A stretch of DNA of 64,000 nucleotides, taken from Albula goreensis (lineage: Eukaryota; Chordata; Actinopteri; Albuliformes; Albulidae). Shown here in pieces: positions 18,926 to 31,199 of the stretch (positions within the stretch are counted from its first letter, which is position 1; the number at the start of each line of letters is the position of its first letter). The DNA lies in NCBI GenBank assembly GCA_022829145.1, contig CM040751.1, forward strand, positions 1,804,864 to 1,868,863, given 5' to 3'. The position numbers were made by a program, and so were the translations under genes. The notes beneath the pieces are model-generated. The model searched no databases, was not told the DNA's origin, and worked only from the letters and a program-made list of their open reading frames with translations.

Positions 18926-21900
18926 ATGTATATACACTCTGTTTTTGTTCACAGTAGTGTTGGAGAGGAAATTGGAACTATAGAGTATATTTAATTAATG
19001 AAATACAATGGATCTTTATTTAGCTATCCATTGGAAAAAATGGAACGATGCTTTTAAATGCTAACACTTCACATTAGCAGAATTCTGTCCATTTTCATAT
19101 GCGTGCTAAAAGTTTGATTTTCAGTGGTTTAAGCCTTATGAGAGGGTGATAGTTCAAATGCTATACCCATGACCTACATCAAAATAATGCATAAACAACG
19201 AGGAGCAGGAGGGAATTCCATTTTGTGTGATAATTATGTTGCTTTTCTATCTTTTTGTACCATAAAATGGCCCCCTCCCAGGTTGAGTGCAGCTCAGAAG
19301 GGGTTTTGGTCTAACAGAAACACACTGTTAGCCCACGCACAGACATGCCTCTGCTGGAAACAGCCTCTTGAGCAACAAATTAAACAACGACTTTAGTAAC
19401 ATTTCTGCAGCGCAAAGAGTATTTTTTACACACCAGCCCAGTGTTCATGCATGCAATTGCTGGTGTTAAAAGCGGTTTCATGATTTGCCCCATTTTCTCC
19501 CGGTTTGTAATGCCTGATCATATTCGCTGAACACGACCTTGACATCGACGTGTGTGTGAGCACAGACAAGCGGACAGGCAGTTTTTACTATCGTCTGAAA
19601 GTCAGCTGGTCCTCTTCATCAGAGCACACACACAGAGAGCGCGGCCAGGTTCTCCATGTGACACTGACCAGCGGCGAGACACAAGCATCCCTGCTGTGTG
19701 AGGTCATATCGCAACTGGCAACATCGTAACTAATAAGAGACTTCGAGAAGCAGCTGGACGCAGCCTGCTCTGACATGGTCTAGATTCAGTACTTAGGAGA
19801 GTTTATATCAACAAACCACATAAGTACATTACCATTTGATGAGATATCTATGGGTGTGTTTGGCTTTTAATGTACAAAAGTACTTTGATACTGAACCATT
19901 TTGAACTGAAGACAACATTCAAACATTATTTTTCCGATAAATCCAAGGCTAATCTTAAACATCCGAGCATGTATCTGCAGGCTTTCCTCACAAAGGTGAG
20001 GTCTGACTTTGCGATATCTCCCAGTCAACATGGCAACCAAAGCTCACAGCGCCAGCGAGCCCTAGCCTGCATTTATGACTGTCCCACACTCCCAAACTTC
20101 ACTTTTCTCAGGGCCTTAGTGTGCAGGTAATTGGTTTGGTGCTGGATCTGGGTTAATCAGGGTCTGTGAAATGCCCCCTCATCCCCCAAAAAAAAAAAAC
20201 AAAACAAAAAAACAAACAAAAAAAAAAACGGGGCTACTGTACATTCAGACATAAGCCGTTGCAACCAGACGCATACTTAATGTCTGCAAAGTTGTCCATA
20301 AAACAATAATGAATGTAGTAATGACAGGGAAGGATATGAGTGGAAAGTGCACGCATACTTCTGCGCTTTGTGTCTGTGAACTGCTGAGACGCAGGAAACA
20401 GAGCTGCTGGAATCTGAACGGTGCGTAAAGAGTGTTTTTAGTATTATAACCCAATCATCATACATCCAGGCTTTCAGCGGTAACACCGGTAATTTGACCG
20501 AGAGCGCCTCTGTTTTGTCTTAGCCAAAGTGGCGAGTTCAAATGACAGCAACTATATTACGGTTAGCCTCCACCCCGCTAATGACCGGTCTCCATAAACC
20601 CCAGCCCCAGACAAATGCAGGAGGCCCACCCTGGTGCTGTTCTTCATACCGTTTCCATGCTAGTTTTGTAAGAGCAGAAAGAGAGTAGTCATTTTTCACA
20701 GCACTGTGCATTTTTCTTACACTGCAAGAGTCACTGCCGCTATTCCATTTAAGTCTTTGTCTTAAGTCCACTTAACCTTATGTTATGGGAACTGAGCTCA
20801 GGTTATTTTTATTGACCCTGGTGCAGTATTGCGAGTATGTTGACCGCAGGTTTACATTCACTCACTCTGGCCATCAGTGCGGCGGTCAGTGAAGGAACGC
20901 AGTTTCTGGAGGTCGGCAGCCAGCAAACCGAACAACAGCTGTTGAAGAAGAGTGAGAGAGGAGCCTGCCCCCATCTTCCACTGCTATGTCCCTCTCCTCT
21001 CCATGCTGCAGGCTTCTGTCGGGAGCTGTAGCTGCAGGTCCCGCCATGCCTGTCTCCGCTGAAAGAGCAGTCAAGGGGTTCTCAGGCCTTGCATGTATGC
21101 AAAGCTGCCCTACAATGCTGACATTTAAAAGTGCGATACAAAAAAAAAATCAGACCGAGTTGAACTGAACTTGATAACACCTGAATTTTGGTCCTGAAAG
21201 ATCAAGCGTGACAAACAATTCTGTTTCATACAAAAAGTGACTACAGAAAAAAGGTGAATCACCAGCAATCACCAGGCTGTTGTCCAACAAATATTTAGGC
21301 AACTGGCTGCATAATTAAATGATATTTCAGGAATTTTTTTGTGAGGAAAATTAAACGAGGAAATAAATGAACTAGCTAATTCAAATATCTTAAGATGATA
21401 TTTAAACGATAGCTTCCATAACATTCTGGAGAGAGCAGGCAGATTTGTAGCAGTCACAGTTGGTTTAGAATCAAAGGGTATGACACACGTCAAATTGCAA
21501 TGAGCTATGGTCCACCTAACACAGCTACTCTGTCCACAGTTGCAGTGTAATAATTTGAAACAACGATTTTGATCCCCCTTTATTCTGCTTATGTGATTTC
21601 TGGGAATGTTAAGTAAAACATGAACTCTGACTCGCCTGGGGGAAAAAGTCACATAACCAGTGGTGATTGCATAGGGTCAGTCCAGGATTTTGCTCTTAGA
21701 TAATTTTGAGCATGATTGAACTAAAGAGACGGGACGAAAGTTCATTAAGGGTATTAGCGTATGTTACATGGATCTGGGTCTGTAGGGGGCTTTATATGTG
21801 GTCTGCAAATTTATATTGCCCAGGTACAGCAGTACGGTAATTATGTAACCTGTCTGGATGTCATGAGAATTTCACATGAGGTAAAAAGAAAGCATAATCA

Positions 21901-22020
21901 TTTTTCTCTCAGTTCTTCTCAGGTTTTGGTTGGACTCAAAACTGTTTGAACTGGAATGTGTAGTTAAAACACTTTCTCTTTTCATTTTGTACCTGTTGTT
22001 GGTCGTCTCTGACTGTTTTT
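18926..22020 (+). other. Gene desert, proximal part
   Basis: No gene supported. It contains an A-rich run with C interruptions at 20188-20230. The 127-codon minus-strand frame at 21269-21652 has no recognisable motif. Confidence 0.6.
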
Positions 22021-22023
22021 CTG

Positions 22024-22216
22024 TGATATATTGAGGTAGCTGTTGGCTGTATGTGACCGTTGTTCGGTGATATATTGTGGTAGATTTTGGCTGTTTGTGG
22101 CTGGTGTTCTGTGATATATTGTGGTAGATTTTGGCTGTTTGTGACCGGTGTTCTGTGATATATTGTGGTAGATGTTGGTCCATATGTGACCGTTGTTTTG
22201 TGATATAATGTGGTAG
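22024..22216 (+). repeat. 44-bp minisatellite
   Basis: TGATATATTGTGGTAGATTT recurs with starts at about 22024, 22068, 22112, 22156 and 22201: four full 44-45 bp copies plus a partial one. The His/Gln/Thr-rich minus-strand frames across it are artefacts. Confidence 0.9.
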
Positions 22217-22713
22217 AAACTGAGGTAAGACAGATGCGTGTTCAGTGCAGGCCTCATCCTGCAGGAAGGCTAGAGTTATTGTCCTCTCCAGCCAGTGTGA
22301 TGAAGGTGACAAACTCTCACAGAAACCGTGATGTTGAGAACAGGCAGCAGCCGTGAGGTGATTGGTTAATGGCCAGTAATGAGTTGCCCAGGAGTCTTTT
22401 CCCATCATGCTTTCCTGGCTGGCTGGGTAGTGGCCAGATTCCAGTGCTCTCCACTCTCAAGCCAACAAGGACGGAATGTGAACCATTATCATGTCTAGCC
22501 AACATTAGAGACCCAACATTAAGTTAACCAAGCTTATTTAAATGAGCTAGCAAAATTAACAAACTTGTGCTAGCAAGTATCTATAATGGCAGGAAGGAAT
22601 ATGGTATGAATAGGGCATTTATAAGGGAAATTGCCATACACTTCACAATTACAATACAATTGGGAAAAATGCAAAGTATGTTGCATAATTCTGTAAATTA
22701 TGTACACAATTTT

Positions 22714-22714
<1 letters not shown>

Positions 22715-22800
<86 letters not shown>
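22715..22800 (+). repeat. (TG)n microsatellite
   Basis: A pure TG run of about 42 units with one interrupting base at its start. Potential Z-DNA; likely polymorphic. Confidence 0.95.
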
Positions 22801-22802
<2 letters not shown>

Positions 22803-24477
22803 AGAGGGAAAAAGATACCTTCATTCATTCATAGACGGAATTTGACTTTTGGACTGCTGCATGTCCTCATTTTCACATACAGCAATCGCAAAACAAACTC
22901 GCTCCATTTACCTGGGCTGTAAAGAAAATGGAGGTTTGAAAGGAATTTATCTTTTTTCCAAGGAGTGAGCGCCGTGTTATCCTGCGGCATAATCTGGTCT
23001 GATACCAGCAATGACTGGGGAAACACCCGGAGCAGCTCTCCATTCAGAAGATGGGTTAATGATTATTCTGTAGACTGTGAATAGTGACTGAAGGTTGCTT
23101 TCTCAATGACTGCATTTCAGCAAGTATACCTTACAGTTGTGTTTTTATACCATTCAACTGAAAGATTCACTTTGTTTTAGTGCTTGGTGTCCAAACTTTC
23201 CTTTGTCTTGGTGTCCACTTCCTTTGTGTACCTGGTAAAAAGTTGACATATGGAATATTCAGTTTCTTTTACTCAATGGGTGATAATTAATTGCATCTCT
23301 TATTCTTATAAGATTATATCTTATTCTTCATTTTAAAAAAAATTGTTTTTCTTAAAGACATTTATAATTATTTCATGTAAAACACATTCAATGTTTCAGA
23401 TTATTCCACGTCTCTGATGTCACATCCAGAGTTTGTGATTGGCTGGCTAGTGTGGCCCATTGGGACGGGCTTATCTGATTGGCCGCACGAGGCCCATTGT
23501 TCTCTTTGTGTGGAGTGTGCTGGTGGAATGATCTCACCTCTTTTATCAACATGCTACAGTTTCTGCCCTCCATCCCCCTCTCCCTCTCAGTTTTTCACGA
23601 GAGTTTTGCTGCCGTTCCCTTCTCATTGTATGCAGCAGGGTGGTTTTGACATTTCGATCCTTGACAATGTCAGTTGTCAAGCATATCAATACAACAGATA
23701 TCTGTGTCATACAGCCCTCGCTGCCCCTGTGTATGATGTTTTCATTCTCCGAGCCCAAGAAGAGTTTAAAAACATGTTTCTGGTTGCTTCCTCTTGCTTT
23801 TCAACCACAAAAGTTTATATAATTACAGCCGTCCTGTCTTAAAACCTTTTGTATTGTTTTACGCAGAATGGTGGATGGTCCTCGGTTTGATCGAATCCCC
23901 TTCTGTCTGCCTCATCCAAATGTTTGTTTACTCACAACGAGTGTTTGCAGATGCAGGTGACTAATTGCTGCACTGTTGTGTGTTCTGCTTGAATCTACTT
24001 CCTGGTACATAATTTCCTGGTACATAATTTCAGTGACACATACACACACACACACACACACTCACTCACAGCAAATACAAAACCCAGTAATCCCCCCCCG
24101 AAAAATCCTGCATTATCCTTTGATTTTATTTTTACTGGGTGGTTCAGCTACTTGCTTTCTTCAGATATTAACAAGCTGTTAATTTAAAGTTTCGCACAGT
24201 GTCACCTGCAGCGCCCCATCTGGCCGGGACGTCCTGGCACTGACATTTGGAATGCTAGGGCCGTATCCATGGTGATGCGCCAGGCCAGACACTGGGCCTG
24301 TTATGTAAGATTGTACCTGGCAGCGCTTCGCTCCGTGTACTGTGTGAGAAAGGATTTATCTCTCTAACAGATAATGCAGGCCAAAACGCTTCATTTGTTC
24401 CTGTACTGCAGGACCTATGGCTTTCACAGACTTTCCTGGCTTCGTCTAACATGATTGTACTTGTTACTGCCTTTCAA

Positions 24478-24481
<4 letters not shown>

Positions 24482-24521
<40 letters not shown>
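24482..24521 (+). repeat. (TC)n microsatellite
   Basis: A pure CT dinucleotide run of about 20 units. Confidence 0.95.
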
Positions 24522-24526
<5 letters not shown>

Positions 24527-26075
24527 GTGCTAGATTAAAGACACACCAATCTTTGATGATTTCTGATTAGTTTAGTTAGTTTACTTTGTTATTTTCCTGG
24601 TAATGTTAAAGATAGTATATTCTCTCCATTGGAAAAGAGTATTTAACTCTGCTAAATTTTACAGTTTGACAGAATGATTGAAACAAGAATTTTATGTTCA
24701 TTAAAGCATTAAATGATCAATTATCTTGTCAACAAAAAGCTAAATTTGGCTAAAAAAAAGGTTTATGTGCGTTATGTATTTTTATTATGTTGATTAATTC
24801 TGTCAAATATTTTTGTCTTCATGCATCTCCTAATCAAGTTTTTGTGAATGATTTTGTTATTGAATTTCAAAATTTAAAGTCTCTCTTGTTTTTTTTTGGT
24901 TTCTCTCACAGGTAGGGCACTGCTGTCGTATCCTGGAGCACAATGCCCAAACTGCCTCAGTAAACGCACAGCACACTCTTCCCTATCTGTGTCACTGGCT
25001 TTCTCGCTCACACTCCTGTTTCCTAAAGAGAGGTGATACAAGATTCCTTTTATCTTTTTACAAGGTAACCTTTAAAACACAAAGTTATTGCTCCCCTCTC
25101 TCATTCCCATCTGTGCCCTGCTCCCTCCCTCTCTCCCTCCCTCCCTCCCTCCCTCCCCTCTCTCTCTCTCTTTTATGACTCTCACTCCACCGCTGTCTTG
25201 TGGACCCATTGCTCTGCATGTTACCATGGTTTATCTTGTGTGGCCACAAGTAACGTTTACAGCCCAGTACTGATCAACCAGTCGATCTTCTTTTTTGCAC
25301 AGTGCCATTTACTGGCTGTCTCACAAAACTTTGCATTGGAAATTTTCTACAGAAAATTTTGAAAAGAGACAAAACCCCAACTGAGCCAATTTTAAAGTAA
25401 GAGGAAATGTACTTCTTCACCCCCTGGCAAATGGACAAAGGTAGAAAAATGCAATTCAACAAACTTTGAAGAAAAATAGGCCAGGACCTGCTTTTGTGAG
25501 AGAGGACACCTTGTGCTCTGTGATATCAGAGACTATTATAACTCACCACACTTCCAATGTACGTACACACACACAAACACTCACACATACACACACATAC
25601 ATACACAAACACACACACACTGCCCACTGCCTGCTCTGAGAAAAGCATGACTGTGACACTCTTATTTGTGTTTATAGCTGTTCTTTCAGCATGTAGTCTT
25701 CTCCAGGCACAGTGACACACACACACACACACACACAGAAACACACCAGCACATTTAAGAGAGTACACAGAGAGTTTGATGATAATGTCATGCAAAAAAA
25801 CCAGCCACTGATTTCCTATTGTGTGTATTTAAATCTTAGGTTGCATGATGGGAAGGACTTTACTGACAGTCACTATTGTGTTAATTCATATAGCAGATGC
25901 CCTCACACAAGTGCATACTATAGTTTTACAGAGACAATACCTTATTTGTACGTTACATCCTTGTGCAGCTTTGTACTTTTCCATCAGCTCACTGTTGACA
26001 CTGCGATACAACAAGCCTGGATACCTATACTGGGGTGCCATAAGGTGGATCTGATGTAGCAATGCACATTGCTTT

Positions 26076-26115
26076 AAGGTCTTAAAGGGATAGCAAACCA
26101 AAATGACATAATCAG
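26076..26115 (+). mobile_element. Degenerate dispersed-repeat motif
   Basis: CTTAAAGGGATAGCAAACCA followed by AAATGACATAAT resembles a motif often seen in fish repeats, which usually has GGGATAGTTCACCC. Weak partial match only. Confidence 0.25.
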
Positions 26116-27512
26116 CTCATTGAAAGTGAACTATAGACCAGGAGTGAGGGTGGCTATGATAAGCACGATTCCTATGCGCTGTGCCCATCACATGCTAACA
26201 AGGCTAACAGTGTAATGGCTAACAAGGCTAACAGCGCTATGTCACAGAAAATGTGTAATCCGGATGAACTTTCCCATCAAAGAAATAAGTGAATGTGAAC
26301 CTAATTTGGCCTGTGTCATTGAGTTCAAAGAATAAGAATGAGCGTGAACATACAAAGTTCTTCATGAGAAAGGAGCAAACTCTTCTACTCCCATAATCTT
26401 TCGTGAAGGAATGGGGGAACTAACGCGGTCACATACGGCGAAGTGCTTTCATCAGCAGATTCTTTCACCTCTTGATGAATGAGCTTTCGAAAAGTTTTTT
26501 TTTTTTGCTGTTCCTTAAGCTTCGGCCCACTCTTTCTACTCTGTTATTAAACTCCAACAACAATGCTCTCTCCCCCTCCTTCTCCTCCCTCCTTCTCTCC
26601 CTCCCTACCAAATCCAGCTCCTCTATCTCTCTCTCTCTCCTTACTCCTCCAGTCTTCTGTCCTCCCTCAACTTTTAAGGGCATCTTGAGGGAAACAAAAT
26701 ACGTTTAATCATATTATTCTATAACAACGACCAGAAAAGGCATTTCAGGACTTAAATACGTATATTTTTAATATATATTATATATTATAATAAAATATAA
26801 ACAGCAGCAGTAAAAGGCGTTCTTATATTATTTATATATTTGCATGTGTTATATTTTTATAATAATGAACAGAAAGGAGTGTGTCCGTAGGGAAATAGCA
26901 GCCATTCATTTTAGGACAGGAAATAATAAAGAGCTCAGAGGAACTGTGTTTTGTCTAGCTCACTGCCGTCTTTGTTTTCTCAAGGTCAGCTGTGGAGATG
27001 CAGCTGGGGACTGATTTGCTTGACGACGCACCTGATCGCGGCTGACGGCGTGTGCACAGCGGTCCTCGCCATGTCTCAGTGTTTGTGCTTCAGTGCAGGG
27101 GACAGACACACTCTTAAAATGAACGCCCCTCTTTCCTCTGCTTTTACTGGCACTGTAACGTGAGAGCTAATCACTGCCTCTCTGTTTTAAAGCTGGAAAA
27201 CACACACGCAGAAACACAGCCGCGGAGGTGGGCCATCTTAATTAGACCCAGCCAGCTCGCTCAGCCCTGTGCCGCTTTTGAAACCCGATCGGGGGTCCGA
27301 CCTTTGACCATTCCCCTTCATAGGATGGGAGAAATAATTCTCCGCCTCTCTGAACAGAATGGGTCCTTCCTGGAGGAACCACCGGTGACCCTTGACCCCA
27401 GACGCTATCCAGACCTCGCGTCTGCGTCCGAGCTTAGCTTCTCTGGCGAGGGGGAAGCTGACCCTGACCTCATCAATGGGATAATTTCTCTTTTCTCCTT
27501 GCCAACTGATTA

Positions 27513-27755
27513 GTGTGTGTGTGTGTGTGTGTGTGTGTGCGCATGCATTTGTTTGTGTTTGTGTGTGTGTGCCTGTGTATGCAGGTGTGTATGTGTGCAT
27601 AGATATATTCATTTGTGTTTGAGTTAGTGTATGTATATACATGCATGTATGTGTGTTTGTATGTGTCAACTGTCTGTCTGTGTCTGTGCATACAAGCATG
27701 CAGTTGTGTGAGTGGGGGTTTGGTGTGTGTACTGCATGTGTGTGTTTGTTTGGGA
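27513..27755 (+). repeat. TG-rich microsatellite block
   Basis: A pure (TG)n at 27513-27540 grades into TGTGCA/TATG/TTTG variants. The His/Thr-rich minus-strand frames are artefacts. Confidence 0.9.
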
Positions 27756-30320
27756 ATGTCCTTCACACTAGTTTCTGCAGGTTGTTTAAGTCCATCAACA
27801 AGCATTAAACAGATGTCCTAGTTTTGTGTTGTACTTTGCACTACACGTATCTTGCTCGGCCCACATGGTTACACAGTCTCCTCTGAGTCCACCCGTGTAC
27901 TTGGTGTCCGGTGTCTTTGCGCTGCCAAAGCTAACATTGTTACATTTACCACGCTGATAAGGGGGAAAAAATTAGATCATTCAATTCTATAGTCAATGCA
28001 AATGTACCTTACCCTCTTTTGGTGTTAATTAGATATGTAATTAAAATTCTGATTGTGACCTCATCTATTCCATTATCGTTTAGCAAAGTGTGCGAGAGTT
28101 GGTTGCGACCAGCCCAGAACTGGCGCAGTCATTTGTATGGATAATTACCAAGCGTAATGTTATGGAGCCCAGATAGCCTGAGGGCTTCCTACTCAAGAAG
28201 GGCCGTTTCCATGTGTTTGTGTTTATTAGTGTCAACATGTCTGTTTCTCCTCTCAGTGTTCCACTATAACTCTTCTCTTCGACTCAACCGCCTGTTAAGG
28301 GGTCAGGGGATAATTTCTGGTTTTCTTTATATTTTCCACATTCTGCCTTTTTGAAGTCGACCATCCGGCAGCTGGGAAGAGCAAAAACGTAGGGAAGGTC
28401 ACAGGAATCTGAACACGTCGGGCACAGTTACAGAAATCCGGCCTTGCAGAGGCTGGCATTGTCCTTTCTTTGATTCAGCTCAAGAGTACATTTGAATAGC
28501 TTGCGCCAGAATACCAAACACATATTTCCGTGGAAAATGCATAGACATATCGAACAAAAGGAACAATGGAAGTAATATCCTGTGATGGGAATACAAAAAG
28601 GACGACTAAGTTTCAATGGCGAGAAATAGCGAGATGGGAGTTTGAATTAGAGAAGTTTGAGTCTTTTGTGTTGTGTCTCTCAGTCCTCCTCTGCTTTGTT
28701 TCACTCCCCCCCACACACACACACACACACACACATTTATGTCTTTATCCAGCCCCCTCCCTTTACTGGAGGCATTGAATGCTCCCACTCATTTCCTGCT
28801 TAGTACGTAGGAACAAAATCCCTTTGTCGCACTGTTAGCCCGTATGAATTCTCTCTCTGTATCGTTTAGATTTGCTTTTCTCTGTTTTCCCTCGTAGTGC
28901 TAAAGCTCTTGGGGCAACGCAAAGCCCTGTTGAGCTGCAAGATCATCTATTCATCAAATATGAGTTTCCGGGCTTCTGATGGGAGGTTTGGGAGTCAGCT
29001 GGCCCGTGTTATTGTCCTGTTCCCCATATCCGGGCTCGTCGTGTTCTGAAGAGAATAGAAAAATGATGAGACGTCGGTCGGCCGATCTACGGAGGTCATT
29101 GTAAATCGTGGCGCTTCCGGGCCTCCAGGTGGTTCAGGCAGTTAAAACTCACCTTCTGAAGCCAAAGTGTGAGTGTGAAAATGGGGATTAGGGGCGAGTC
29201 TCAGCTGCATCATTTGCTGGTTATGGCAAGGTAACGATTAGTGCAGCCTTGCCAGGCAATGATTAGGGGTAAGTGGAAAGAAGCAGGATTTGGCATTGAG
29301 CGAATCGGAAGAGTTACATGCCTACAGCGCTCCTCCTGAAGTCAGCAGAAAAGGGTTGCTTTTGGCAGACCAGGGTTTAGGTTAGCTCATGCGGGCGTGG
29401 CATGGTTCACATCAGCATGTCCAATATTCTGATCTTACCACCAGTTTGTTGCTGACCAGAGGCAAGGTCAAGGGTTCGGTTGAGTTTCGGCCGTCCGGTT
29501 GTCCGGGCTACGACTTTGTTTCGCCGTGCGGTGCAGCGTGACGTGTTCTCACCACGTCCACACTCCGTGCTCTACTTTGTGGGCTGACCTCCACGATAAT
29601 CCCCCTTTCTTATTTTTTCTTTGGAAAGAATTTTCTCAAGAGCCGCGACCTGCACTGGTCAGGGGGGAGGGTCAACGGAGGATAAGAACAAGAGAGGGAG
29701 GGAGGGGGGCGGGTTCACTGTAGCAGAGAGAGTGGCAGAATGTGATGTGATGGACAAAGACATTTGTAGTGAAAGCACCCTTCACAGAAGAAAGTCACTA
29801 GCGTTCTTTGTCCCATTCTGTTCTGCAAACGAAACATGTTTTTAAGATGTAGCTACACAAATTAGCTACACATCTCTGCACCATAACCAGGCAGGTCAGA
29901 ACGAATGCATGGAGGACTGAGAGAAGGAAAGAATGTGACAGTAGTCAGCAGCTGGATAACAGGTGGTTGTCTATGATATGTTTATCTCAAACTAGGAGGC
30001 AACTGCATAATGTTGAAAGCAGGAGAACTAGATGATAAACCAGGAGAGAATAGGGAAACAGTGAAACAGAGCTCAAGACAGCAACTTTTGGGAGAAAGAG
30101 AAGAAAGAAGAAAGAAGAGAGTCCAGACAAAAATGATGGAGGGAAAGAGAGGAAAATAGTTGAAAAGAGATTGAAAGAGTGGCCCCCTCTCAGGACTCCT
30201 AATTGTTGTGATTATGGGGGCACCTCCCCATGCAGCCAGCCAGGTCAGCCTTGGACCTTTGAAGCCAGAGGACCTCCGCCCAGCCCATGCTGTCTGTGTC
30301 TGTAACAACAACAGCTGTTC
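27756..30320 (+). other. Gene desert, 27.8-30.3 kb
   Basis: No gene supported. 28840-29160 is non-repetitive and complex and is listed as a candidate conserved element. A purine-rich patch lies at 30085-30170. Confidence 0.6.

Positions 30321-30322
<2 letters not shown>

Positions 30323-30392
<70 letters not shown>
30323..30392 (+). repeat. (TG)n microsatellite
   Basis: A pure TG run of about 35 units, followed to 30560 by interrupted TG text that includes a duplicated GACTGAGTATGTTTGAG segment. Confidence 0.95.
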
Positions 30393-30393
<1 letters not shown>

Positions 30394-30637
30394 CTGAGTA
30401 TGTTTGAGTGTGTGTTAGAATGTGTGTGTGTGTATGAGAGTGTGTGTGTGTGTGTGTGTGTGTGTTTGAGTGTGTATGTGAGTGATTGTGTGTGTGAGAC
30501 TGAGTATGTTTGAGTGTGTGTTAGAATGTGTGTGTATGAGAGTGTGTGTGAGAGTGAGTGTAAGTATATATTTTTCTCTTAATGCACCAGATGTTATGCA
30601 TTATAAAGCAAAGTTTCTGAGTGAAAAATACTGAACA

Positions 30638-31198
30638 CAGACTGAGCAGAGCGCAGACTGTACTGATGAAAACACACTCCCCTCGGCTCAGACTGAGCAG
30701 AGAGCAGACTATACTGATGAAAACACACTCCCCTCGGCTCAGACTGAGCAGAGAGCAGACTGTACTGATGAAAACACACTCCCCTCGGCTTAGACTGAGC
30801 AGAGAGCAGACTGTACTGATGAAAACACACTCCCCTCGGCTCAGACTGAGCAGAGCGCAGACTGTACTGTTGAAAACACACTCCCCTCGGCTCAGACTGA
30901 GAAGAGAGCAGACTATACTGATGAAAACACATTCCCCTCGGCTCAGACTGAGCAGAGCGCAGACTGTACTGATGAAAACACACTCCCCTCGGCTCAGACT
31001 GAGCAGAGAGCAGACTGTACTGGTGAAAACACACTCCCCTCGGCTCAGACTGAGAAGAGAGCAGACTATACTGATGAAAACACACTCCCCTCGGCTCAGA
31101 CTGAGCAGAGAGCAGACTGTACTGGTGAAAACACACTCCCCTCGGCTCAGACTGAGCAGAGAGCAGACTGTACTGGTGAAAACACACTCCCCTCGGCT
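30638..31198 (+). repeat. 51-bp minisatellite, 11 copies
   Basis: Eleven units of 51 bp (561 nt), starting CAGACTGAGCAGAGAGCAGA and ending CACTCCCCTCGGCT. Few variants occur: GAGAGC or GAGCGC, TGTACTGAT or TATACTGAT, GATG or GGTG. Since 51 is a multiple of 3 and the unit lacks stops in several frames, three long overlapping frames (212-266 codons) appear on both strands; they are not genes. Confidence 0.97.
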
Positions 31199-31199
31199 C

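Larger units (their letters stand above)
22801..27500 (+). other. Gene desert, 22.8-27.5 kb
   Basis: No gene supported. It contains a 15-bp tandem duplication (TTCCTGGTACATAAT, 23998-24030), (TC)n at 24482-24521, (CTCC)n-like text at 25120-25160, CA blocks at 25562-25620 and 25715-25740, AT-rich sequence at 26755-26870, and a non-repetitive 117-codon frame at 27160-27513 discussed in the findings. Confidence 0.6.

Noticed and set aside
21269..21652. 127-codon minus-strand frame
   Set aside because: No domain and irregular composition; considered a chance frame.
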